From assembly GCA_025526915.1 (NCBI GenBank), contig JAHLKH010000441.1:1-12336 (forward strand): a DNA stretch of 12,336 bases. Direction: 5' to 3'. The stretch is from Entophlyctis helioformis. Lineage: Eukaryota; Chytridiomycota; Chytridiomycetes; Chytridiales; Chytriomycetaceae. Within the stretch, counting starts at the first letter, position 1; each line of letters starts with the position of its first letter. This document shows, piece by piece, positions 1-7,861 of the stretch. The position numbers were made by a program, and so were the translations under genes. A model generated the notes under the pieces. That model was not told the DNA's origin and made no database searches. It saw only the letters and a program-made list of their open reading frames with translations.

Positions 1-1
1 C

Positions 2-91
2 GATCGATGGTCTTGCTCGGTACACAGCAAGATGGACTGGCACAAGTTTGGCAAGATCCCCCAGGCGTGGCACCAGTTCCGCAACGTGTAA
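2..91 (+). CDS. C-terminal fragment of an unidentified plus-strand gene (runs in from the left edge)
   Basis: One plus-strand frame is open from base 2 to a TAA at 89-91. It ends in a peptide of ordinary composition, MDWHKFGKIPQAWHQFRNV. Codons before the Met at 32-34 look less protein-like, and the bases just before it (ACAGCAAG) could be a splice acceptor, so the true last exon may begin at 32. I do not recognise the family. The gene converges on the zinc-cluster gene, with about 78 bases between the two stop codons. The evidence is only 19-30 codons of plausible peptide, so this is tentative. Confidence 0.4.
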   Translation, partial: DRWSCSVHSKMDWHKFGKIPQAWHQFRNV

Positions 92-160
92 ACAGTGTGA
101 TGGTTCCTTCGCGCGTGGCGATAGACTGCATAAAGACTGCATTAATCAGGCTATTACACG

Positions 161-166
161 TTTATT
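161..166 (-). terminator. Poly(A) signal AATAAA of the zinc-cluster gene
   Basis: A canonical AATAAA on the minus strand starts 3 nt after the TAG stop (172-170) of the inferred last exon. It supports that exon and stop, since no other good hexamer is needed nearby. If used, it implies a very short 3' UTR. Confidence 0.6.
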
Positions 167-169
167 ACA

Positions 170-2741
170 CTAGGCGCCTGATGCGCCACTCCGGTCCTCT
201 AGTCCCTCTATTTGATCTCCGCCGCCGCTGCCGTGACTGTTGTTGCTGGCATGTGCCGCTGCTGCCGCCACAGCTGCACCTGCTGCCGCCGCCGCTGCCG
301 CTGCCGCGAAATCAGGCATGCCTGTCCACATTCTGTGAGCTCTACCGCCCTGAACACACTCGGGCCATGCAGCGCGTACCTCCTCCATTGCCGTACGGAA
401 TCAGAAGCGACAGGGCAGTGACCGCCTGCAGCACGTCGTTGGGGAGCGACAAGAGATTCTGCATCTGTTGTTGAGGCGGTGGCGGCGCAGCGTACATGCC
501 TCCTGAGAACATGAGTCTGTGGTAAAAGGAAGGCTCTTGCGGGCCGGGCGGGATAAGCGGCAGGAGCGGGCGTTGGTAGAGACTGGATGGCGCTGGGATC
601 TGCGTCCGGCGTTGGCGACGGCCGCGAGGTTTTCCTGTCTTGGCTGGGTTGGGCGGTTGTATTGGCGCAGATGCGACGTCGACAGGATCGGTAGGTGTCG
701 CAGTGGATGGCTGAGATGAATCAGGAGGTGGCTGTACAGGGGCTTGGCTTGATGTTGCGGGCTGCTGCACTCCCTCTGCGACAGGCGCTGGAGTTGCTGA
801 CGAACTAGACGCGCTACCGTCAGGTTGCGCATCAATATGGGACGTGCTGCGACCATGGATGCTGCTGCTGGTGCCGACACTGTTGCCCTCATCCACCGGT
901 TTGTCAAGGACGCCTTGGTTGTCCTGCATATCCAATGATCCGACCCCAGACTCAACACCGAGTCGCGGCCGCTTTGGCGTTTGCGAGGCTGGACTCATTG
1001 CTCCGTCACTGGCCGCATGATCAACCGTCGGTATCCGCGTACGAGGGCGACCGCGCCGCTTGTGCTCCGCGTCAATGCATAGCTGTGCCTTGCCCATCCT
1101 CACACACCGCTGTAGGCCCGCTAAGCGTCAGCACTTGCTCATCAATTCCAAAGGTCAAGCAGCTCAGGGCTGATGCCACTCACCCGACAAGGCCGCTCAT
1201 TGTCACAAGCCACGTGCGACTTTTTGCACAGCTGGCATGCATGTACAACCACTTTCCCCATCATGTAGTCGGGTATAGAGTGAGCCTGATGCTGGATATG
1301 CGAACATGTGCTGGGAAAACGGGTTGAGATGCATGCTGCCAAGTGCCGCGTGTGCAAACTGCTGGTTCTGGTGCTGTTGGTGCAGCTCACTCATCATGTG
1401 GAAACTGCGCTGCATTGGCGAGTGAGGCGGCAGCAGCCAGAGCAGCCGCCGATTGCGTGATCTCCAAGTGAGACTGGTTGTCCATGTGTGACATGGCGTC
1501 ATGGTCAGGTGAGGCATGTGGCTTGTTGCTCGCGGTTGTGGCTGTCGTCGTTGTCGCGATTGGGATCGTGGTCATGGTGGTGGCTGTTGAACCCCTGCGT
1601 GCGGATCTCGTGAGATATCGCTGCTTGATCATCTGTGCCGCGAACATCATGCTGCTGCTCGTTGTTTTGATCGTGCTGGCTATCTCCTAGCAAGTCCTGC
1701 TGCTGCACATGGCCGTCGTCTTGTCGGTTGGCGATCTGACTGCTCGACCAGCGGCTGGTATCCTTGTTCTTCGTGCTCTTCACGCTCTTCCTGGTCATGT
1801 TGCTCATCCTGCTGCTCCTGCTGCTGCTGTTGTTGCTGCTGCTGCTGGATGGCCGCCATCGCCTCTGTTGCGGCCTTGATCGTCGCATAGGTAAGCAAAC
1901 TCGAGGACTGTCGATTCCAAAGCATGCACAGCCATACATGTCAGTCCGCCTTATACAGCTATGCTTGTCCCGGTTGAGTCGCTTTTACCTGATCGTTCCA
2001 AGGGATGCCTGCCTGCTTTGCCATGAATCGCGGGTCGAACAGCATGTGCGTGGGCACAAACGGCAGAATCGGACTGCAAAGCCTGCTCCAGCCGCCGCCA
2101 TAGCGTCATGCTCGGCATCGTGATGGATCGTCTCGCCATTCATATCGCCATCATCACCGCACGCATCAACGTCGCCACCAGCATCCTGAGCGGCATCGTG
2201 ATCCGCGTCCGGGAGAGACGAGATCACAGCATTCTCAATCGATCTTGCGATGTGGGTCTGCATGGTGGTGGTGTTGGTGGTCATAAGCGTCTCCGATGCC
2301 GAATCGGCCTCTGATCCTGCTGCTGCTGCCGCTGGTACTGCCGAGGTGTCTCTGCGGGTCGTTGATGAGCGCAGAGACGGCTGTTGCCAACGCAGCAGCC
2401 GTGCTGTCGCTGGCAAACATTGACGGAGACACATGGTCGTTGCTGCTGCTACTGCTGCTGCTACTGGTGCTGGTGCCAGCGGTGTTGTTGGCGATGTCGG
2501 ATGCCAATGCCAGCCGACCGACTGCCTGTGCCGGGGCTGATGAACGACGAGCCTGCATCCTTGCGAGAGCAGGCGATGCGGCTCTGTGTGGGGATGGCGT
2601 TGCGTCTGTGCCCAACATGGCGAGGATGCGCAGCTGTTCGTGGAAGGACTGGAACGGCTGCGGCTGCGGCGGCTCGTCGCTGCTGCCCTGGTTGGTGTCG
2701 TGGTTGCTGCTGCCGTCTGCGTCCGGCGTGCGATGCGACAT
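170..2741 (-). CDS. Fungal Zn(2)-Cys(6) zinc-cluster transcription factor with AT-hook-like motif, low-complexity flanks and several frame switches
   Basis: Inferred exons: 2741-1989, 1907-1184, 1109-380, 321-170; about 784 residues once frame switches are allowed for. Cysteine spacing is CX2CX6CX5CX2CX8C at about residues 473-502 (pieces HACQLCKKSH, DNERPC, RRCVRMGKAQLC), the binuclear cluster of Gal4-type regulators, which normally binds two zinc ions and DNA. It is followed by an AT-hook-like HKRRGRPRTR and a second basic patch, GKPRGRRQRR. The rest is disordered: Ser run, Asp/His-rich stretch, ten-Gln run, Pro/Ser/Gln-rich tail, Ala-rich end. An intron (1183-1110) falls between cysteines 4 and 5. 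The start is the first ATG of the N-terminal frame. The frame changes near 2340, 2076, 1727, 1524, 1403 and 1275; no introns explain these, so this copy as read does not encode a continuous protein. The target genes are unknown. Domain call is strong; exon model of the N-terminal half is weak. Confidence 0.8.
254..307 (-). repeat. Alanine-coding GCN repeat in the last exon of the zinc-cluster gene
   Basis: Read on the minus strand, 307-281 gives nine Ala codons and 268-254 gives five more, separated by Gly-Ala-Ala-Val. Codons are mixed GCG/GCA/GCT. The tract lies in the short fifth exon, reached by splicing GTACGC (379) to GACAG (322). Confidence 0.7.
1818..1847 (-). repeat. Polyglutamine (CAG/CAA) run in the zinc-cluster gene
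   Basis: Ten consecutive Gln codons (CAG with two central CAA) follow the peptide ATIKAATEAMAAI. They are followed by Glu, two more Gln (1814-1809) and an acidic Gln/Glu/His stretch. Gln-rich runs are common in fungal activators. The CAA interruptions suggest an older tract rather than a recent pure-repeat expansion. Confidence 0.8.
2442..2465 (-). repeat. Polyserine (AGC/AGT) run in the zinc-cluster gene
   Basis: Eight consecutive Ser codons (AGC with two AGT) lie in the N-terminal exon, inside a Ser/Thr/Ala-rich region. This is a disordered low-complexity segment with no motif. Confidence 0.75.
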
Positions 2742-2773
2742 GTCTGTCTGTGCGTCTGTCTGTGTGTCTGTGC
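2742..2773 (-). repeat. CAGA/CACA microsatellite-like leader just before the zinc-cluster start codon
   Basis: On the minus strand, degenerate repeats of CAGA and CACA run directly into the ATG at 2741-2739. Being outside the coding frame chosen here, the tract is probably 5' UTR. Such repeats are length-variable and may also lie in a region hard to assemble. Confidence 0.6.
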
Positions 2774-2969
2774 CGGGCCCTGTCTTGCGACCCACGGCCT
2801 CGCCTTGAGTTGTTTGGTTGGCCGACAGACCCCAAAAACCTCCGACGCCGCCGTGGCGTGCACGCTCAAAGGCGGTCCAGCCAAAACATCGCCGTCTCGA
2901 GGCGTGCTGATCTCTGACCAAAGCGAGGCACCAGGGATCGCCTCATCCATTGTCCATAGTCGCAGTCGC

Positions 2970-2975
2970 TTTATT
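2970..2975 (-). terminator. Poly(A) signal AATAAA of CFAP57
   Basis: A minus-strand AATAAA lies about 133 nt after the CFAP57 TGA (3110-3108) and is the first such hexamer downstream. It sits about 30 nt downstream of a TATA-like box for the next gene, so one gene's 3' end and the next gene's promoter appear to overlap. Confidence 0.6.
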
Positions 2976-3005
2976 GGACGCCGTTTGGGAATGCACAACT
3001 TTACC

Positions 3006-3012
3006 CTTTATA
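3006..3012 (-). promoter_or_regulatory. TATA-like box upstream of the zinc-cluster gene
   Basis: The minus strand reads CCTATAAAGGG here, a good TATA match, about 265 nt before the chosen start codon of the zinc-cluster gene. It falls inside the inferred 3' UTR of CFAP57. It is only a motif match, and many fungal promoters lack TATA. Confidence 0.35.
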
Positions 3013-3107
3013 GGACAGATCTGCCAATACAATGACGCTTGCCAGCCGTCAGCTGGACAGCATGGGAAGCGGTGTTGTGCCTGCAACCATGGCACACAAC
3101 GCCAGTG

Positions 3108-6100
3108 TCAGCCGTGCTCGCGTCTGTCCATCAACCTTGTCACGAAGCTCGCGCCACGCATACCTTCACCTGGAACGGCTGTTGATGGCGTGCCAGGAAT
3201 GATGCTCTTGAGACTCATCTCAAGAGTGCGCTCCTTCTGCTTGATGCCCGTGATGTCTCGTCGCAGCTGGTTGATCTCCTTGATGAGCGTCACGTTCTCC
3301 TGCATGATGCGCACATTGTCCGACCGGTGCAGGAGCTGATCCTTGGACACCTTGCCGGCGAAGCGACGCAACTGTGCGCTCAAGGTACTCGCGCTGGCGA
3401 GCATACTCTTGCTGGATGTCGACTTCCACGGCATCCTCTTCGCGCGAGCTCTCCTTGCAGTACTTTTGGTACAGCTTCTTGAGGTACGTCTGTCGCGACC
3501 ATCATCCAGTGTCAGCTGCAACTGCTTCTCTGGCGGTGGTGTGCCGCTCTATCTTACCTTGAGCAGCTTGGGCTCTTGGATGTACTGAACAGTCTCGCTC
3601 AGATCCACCTTGAAGCGGCGGATCAGGGCGACGCCTGCATTGACCTTGGCACGCTCCTTGGCCACCTCCTTCTCAGCAGCCTTCAACTTGAGCTTCAGAT
3701 CCGCAATCGTCAGCTCCAGGTCCGAGTTGGCCTTGTGGTAGTGCTCCAACTCCACATCCATCTCCTTGATCTGCTGCGTCATGCCCTGGATGTCCTGCTC
3801 GCGCGGCTCGATCTGCTTCTTGAGCTCCTTGATCTTGTAGTCTAGCACAAACTTGAACTTTTCCAGCTCTTGATTCTTCTTCTTGAGATCGTAGATGCGC
3901 TTCTCCTTATCTTGGATCGTCTCATCGCGCTCTTGGATCTGGCGTGCACTCTCTCTTTCAGCATGCACGCTCACACCGCCAAGTCGCCCATACGGGGTCC
4001 ACTCACCTCCTTCTTAAGACCGGCAATGTCCTTTTCGAGACTCTTGATGACCGAATGCAGCTTCTTCTCCTCGTTGTACATCTTGGCAATCTCGCCCTTG
4101 TGCGCATCAATCTCGCCTTGCAGCGTGTTGAACTTTTTGCGCATAATGCCGTTCTCGCCCTTGAGCCGCATGACAATCTCGCGCTCCTCCTTGAGCTTGC
4201 GCTCGTAGCGGTGCTTGAGCTCAAGAACCTCAGAGTCGGCATCTTGCTCAGTCTCCTTGGTCGTCTCTTCAAACTCGAGCAGCTGTCGCTTCATCTCTTC
4301 TTGGAGCTTGATACGTCGATGGCACAGCTGTGAGTCCCCGCCTCTCGGTGTCGTGCATGGCATGCAGTCAAACACGCTAAACTTACACGATCAATTTCGG
4401 CCTGCTTCTCTTTGAGACGTGCCTCAAAGTGCTTGGTCAGATCCTCGAGCGCCTGGTCTTTGGCGTTCTGCATCTCGCGCATCTGCTTCTCCCACTGCTC
4501 CTGCAGCTCGGCAGTCTTGACCTGCAGCTCCTGGTACTTTTCGTATTCGGCCATCAGTTTCGCGTTGTGTGCCGTCTCGAGCTCCATCAGCTCCTTGGCA
4601 TGCCTGTCCTTCTCCTCGGCCATCTCCTCCTCGTGGCGCATCTCTTCCTTCTCCTTGTCGGTGCGCAGGACTGTGCTCGTGATCTTAAGTGCTTCGATCT
4701 CCTGCATAAACTTCTCGGTGACTTCTTTGATCTTTTCGTTGAAATTCATGTCTTTGAGGCGGAGCTGGTACTCGTTTTCCATCTTGAGCTCCTCGACCCG
4801 TGTCTTTGAGTTCGGCCATCATCGAGTTTTTTCTCTTCCAGGTCGGGACTTGGTCACAAGAATCTGCGGGGGCGTCATCAAGAGTCAGTTCTGGTTCCTC
4901 ATTGACTGGCGGTGAACACGCAAACCACTTGCCTCGTCAGCATACACAATGTCGCGCTCGCGCTTTGTGCCACGACCGTCGCGGTCAGCGATACGGAAGA
5001 TGTACAGGCAGCCGTCCTCCGAGGTGGAGAACAGATACTGGTCATCAAAACTGATGCGCAGCTTCGTGATGGATGCGGAATGGCCCTGGTGCTCTTGAAA
5101 TTCGCCAGGCTCGGATCCGAGCGGGAACCGCATCGATCTCACGGTGCCGCTTGCCGTGCCTGGCACAAGGCAATGTCAGCGTGCATTGCTATTGCATAAA
5201 CATGCATCCGCAGCGCAAGCATGCATACCAACAAACATCATGCGGCCAGAGTGCGAGAGGGCCACTTGCGTCAGCACACAGTCGGACTCGAGCTCCCGCA
5301 CAATTTGCGAGTCGATGATTTCCTGTTGATCAAGCCGCGTCAGCACGCCGCGTCAGTCCAAGTGCCCCGTAGCTTCCACGTGTGTGGATACATACCTTGA
5401 GGGTCTTGTCGCTTCCAACGGCAAAAATGGTCTTGCCGTCCGGTGTCGCACATGCGCAACTATAGCTGCAGCTTTTGAGGATACTCTCGCCCTCGCGCTT
5501 GATGCCCACACCGGCATGCCCCGAAAGATCACGCAGCGACCAGTCGTAGATGGCGCCATCAACACCAGCCGATATGATTTTGGAGTCATCGGCTGTCCAG
5601 TAGATGGATCGCACTTTGCCGTTGTGGCCCTTGAGGTTTCCCAGGTTGTCAAAGTTCCATGTCGAGTAGATTTGGATAGTGTTGCCATGCACGGCTGCAA
5701 AATATTGTCCGCCGTTGGAAAAGCGGCACTGCGAACACGGAATCCCGTTGCGACCGTCGCATTAGTAGTCGATTGACGAGCATGGCGATGCAAAGGAAAG
5801 CAGCCCACCTCGCGACAGCCGCGAATCGTAAACTCGCGGAACGGTCGGATGTCATCAATAAGCAGGTTCATCAAACGCAGCTTGTCGCTGAACCCGACGA
5901 GAATATAGAGCCCTGATGGATGCATGGCGACTGAAAACGCCTCTTCTGGAAAATACTTGACCAGCTCCGACGTTGTCTCGAGGTAGTTCCATACGCGGAT
6001 GGATCGGTCCGAAGAGCAAGTGACGATGAGTGGCTTGCGGATGCACGTGTCCATGCCTGTGATCTGGTTGTGGTGGAACGGCTGTGCAAACGAATCAAAG

Positions 6101-7794
6101 CGAGCCTCTTCTCCCTACGAGCCACATTGTTGCGCAGATTGTCAGCATCCTTCCAGACTATGAGACTGTGTGCAAGAGTTACCTTGACTTCAGCATTGGC
6201 AAGCGAGATGCTATTGATCTGGCAGTTGTCCGTTGTGCAGAGCAGCGTGTCTTCCGATGGGCTGACAGCCATATTGGTGATCCTGACATTCTCATCCAAG
6301 AGCGTGTACTCTCTCGATTTGCGGTACATTTCACGCTGTGAGTTGGGACTGCCCCTGCGAGCTGCCGCCAGTGTTGCTTGTGATCTGTGCTGCAGCAGCG
6401 GCAATACCGCTTGACGCCAGTTCCTCGGATCGCTCGTACATGGCTGCCATGCCGCCTGCACAGCCAACAACAAACCCTTTGCTGAATGCCGCAACGCAGT
6501 AGATGGCGCGTGGAACCATGTTTGCGCCGTGGGTATGCTGGATCTCTGCCTTGAGCTCTCCGTTTGACTCGAACACGTAGATCTTGCCATCTTCTGTTCC
6601 TGCAATGATGCGATCGTCTGGCGTCCATGTATGGGCAGTAAAATTCTTCCAACAGGCATGCAAGTTGAGCGGTCAGCGTTGGAATAGCAACGTCACATTG
6701 AGCAAACGGCGCTGCACCTTGTAATCAAACTTTTGCACGCCGACCGTCTTGAGCACGCCCTCTTGGTAGCGGAAGATTTTGAAGATGCCATTGCCGATAC
6801 AGCAGATCTGCGTGCTGTCCGTTGGATTGATGGACACCTGGTACACCACCGCACCCAGCAGATTCTCCTTGTTGTCTTTGGCATTACCCTGCTGGCTCGT
6901 GGGCAGCAGGAGCATTCCGCCTGCCTGGCCGCCGATCTTGTCGGGCATGTTCGCCGTGCGAACCGACGCAAACGTCTTGGACTTTTCCCAGGACCAGTAA
7001 TGCAGCATCCAGTCTGGCGCGCCAGTCTGCGTAACCAGAAACTTGGAGTCTGCCGAGAAGCCGACCGAAATGAATTCCTTGGCCTCGACGTCGGGCATTG
7101 CCAGGGTTTTGCGTCGGCGCAGTGTGTGCAGGTCGTAGACAATGCAGACTGGCTTCTCGCCACGCTCTGCAATGGCAACGAACCGCTTGTTGCCGCCGAC
7201 AGTCATGGCCGTCATGCCCTCGGACTTTTCGGTTGCAGGGATGAAGCGCTGCGTCTTGTTCTCGGTGTTGTAGAGGATCGCATTGGAGCCTGCTGGATAG
7301 AGGATCGTTTGCTCGTCCAAGTACATGACATTGTTGCTCACGTCTCCCTTGAGACCGAACACATGTCTGTTGTCGAACAGAGTGTTTGTCAGTGCCCGAT
7401 TTCAGCTGCTCGATGTGGCAGAGCGGGAGTGTGGTGCTTTGGAGCGGCGGCCGTTCCATTCTCTGGCTAGATGACTGGAAAGATGGCAGCTATGATGCAG
7501 CTGGCCGAGCCTTGTTTTGTCGCAGCCACAACTGAGCAGCATGGCATGCTGGCAGAAGGTGTCGTGTTGATGTCGCACGTCTGCCATCGCAGCTTTTGAC
7601 GCGTATCAACACGGCACAACAGTCTGCCAGCGTGTTGCGTTCGTTGCGCTGCATGCCCAGAGCAGACGAGAATGAACAGCCACGGCGTGGCACAGCAGCA
7701 ATGGAGAGCAGAACCCCACAGTATGGCCATCCGCACACGCCAAGGCGTTAGCAACCAGGGCGACTGACCGGTGAGAGACAGCCGCGATAGACAT
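3108..7794 (-). CDS. CFAP57: CFAP57 (FAP57/WDR65): ciliary WD40 and coiled-coil protein
   Basis: Axonemal protein; in Chlamydomonas FAP57 is needed for assembly of a subset of inner-arm dyneins. Inferred exons: 7794-7769, 7366-6718, 6645-6408, 6361-6183, 6114-5809, 5728-5396, 5322-5229, 5159-4933, 4863-4387, 4306-4007, 3938-3558, 3489-3108; about 1195 residues, close to the 1250 of the human protein. The N-terminal ~680 residues carry WD40 signatures ([41 protein letters not shown]). About residues 690-1170 are coiled coil with blocks typical of the family ([47 protein letters not shown]). The first exon (MSIAAVSHR, start context GCCGCCATG) is the least certain, joined across a 402-nt intron. 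The exon 3/4 junction (46-nt intron) is also tentative. Intron 8 is GC-AG. Four extra bases, three within 4847-4805 and one near 3355, break the frame. Confidence 0.93.
3355..3356 (-). other. Extra base in a GG doublet of CFAP57 exon 12 (frame switch)
   Basis: The frame coding [20 protein letters not shown] stops matching the family here. The family continuation [21 protein letters not shown] resumes one base later. Removing one G gives Leu-Arg-Arg-Lys-Val, which fits family spacing. Exon 12 is 382 nt, where its phase-0 start calls for 381. Confidence 0.75.
4307..4327 (-). other. Alternative in-frame splice acceptors of CFAP57 intron 9, 21 nt apart
   Basis: Both CTCACAG (exon from 4327) and ATCAAG (exon from 4306) are phase 0 and open. 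Family alignment favours the second. The first would add seven residues, LCHRRIK, which is one heptad of the coiled coil. Confidence 0.5.
4805..4847 (-). other. Three +1 frame switches in CFAP57 exon 9
   Basis: Family-conserved peptide blocks appear successively in three frames: ILVTKS, then DLEEK, then SMMAELK, then [10 protein letters not shown] back in the first frame. Each change sits at a homopolymer with one base too many: CCC (4847-4845), AAAAAA (4832-4827), AAA (4807-4805). The three add to +3, so exon 9 (477 nt) keeps its overall phase. Read straight through, it hits TGA. No intron explains the pattern. Confidence 0.8.
4864..4932 (-). other. GC-AG intron (intron 8) of CFAP57
   Basis: Coding sequence ends GCT GAC GAG and continues GCAAGTGG, a strong donor consensus except for GC in place of GT. 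It is spliced to CCCCGCAG before ATT CTT GTG. The join gives YADE-ILVTKS, matching the family. A CTGAC branch-like site lies inside. No GT donor nearby preserves the alignment. Confidence 0.75.
7367..7768 (-). other. Long first intron of CFAP57 (402 nt), no other gene seen
   Basis: Donor CG|GTCAGT and acceptor CGACAACAG, with a CACTGAC branch-like site. It is about five times longer than the gene's other introns. Short open frames on both strands show no recognisable protein. An undetected extra 5' exon in here is possible. Confidence 0.45.
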
Positions 7795-7855
7795 GGCGGC
7801 GTCGGAATTGAGCTGCTCGTCTGTCGGTTCTGATCTATGTTCCGCGGCAAACTTA

Positions 7856-7861
7856 TTTATT
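7856..7861 (-). terminator. Poly(A) signal AATAAA overlapping the stop codon of the upstream-copy membrane gene
   Basis: The coding end ATG GAA TAA continues ATAAG, so the AATAAA hexamer contains the TAA stop (7859-7857). The paralogue at 10336 has the same arrangement. Confidence 0.6.

Noticed and set aside
7..474. 155-codon plus-strand ORF near the left edge
   Set aside because: It is antisense to the Ala-rich last exon and tail of the zinc-cluster gene, and has a Cys/Pro-rich composition typical of a shadow frame.
1800..2480. CTG/GCT repeat arrays as a CRISPR or structural tandem repeat
   Set aside because: These are in-frame Gln, Ser and Ala codon runs with no spacers, in a eukaryotic gene.
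2296..2917. Plus-strand Cys- and Leu-rich frames that resemble a membrane or cysteine-rich protein
   Set aside because: They arise from CTG/TGC repeats opposite the Ser/Ala/Gln codons of the zinc-cluster gene and show no start context or domain.
3576..4915. Long plus-strand Leu/Ser-rich open frames, e.g. 4412-4915, 4429-4809 and 3576-3845
   Set aside because: They are the antisense of the CFAP57 coiled coil; GAG/AAG-rich coding gives CTC/CTT on the other strand. The minus-strand frame matches the family.
3108..7794. CFAP57 as a pseudogene in a lineage losing flagella
   Set aside because: Splice sites and family residues are kept throughout, and the anomalies are single-base changes at homopolymers or a doublet, with no substitution-type stop codons, which fits sequencing error better. 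It cannot be fully excluded.
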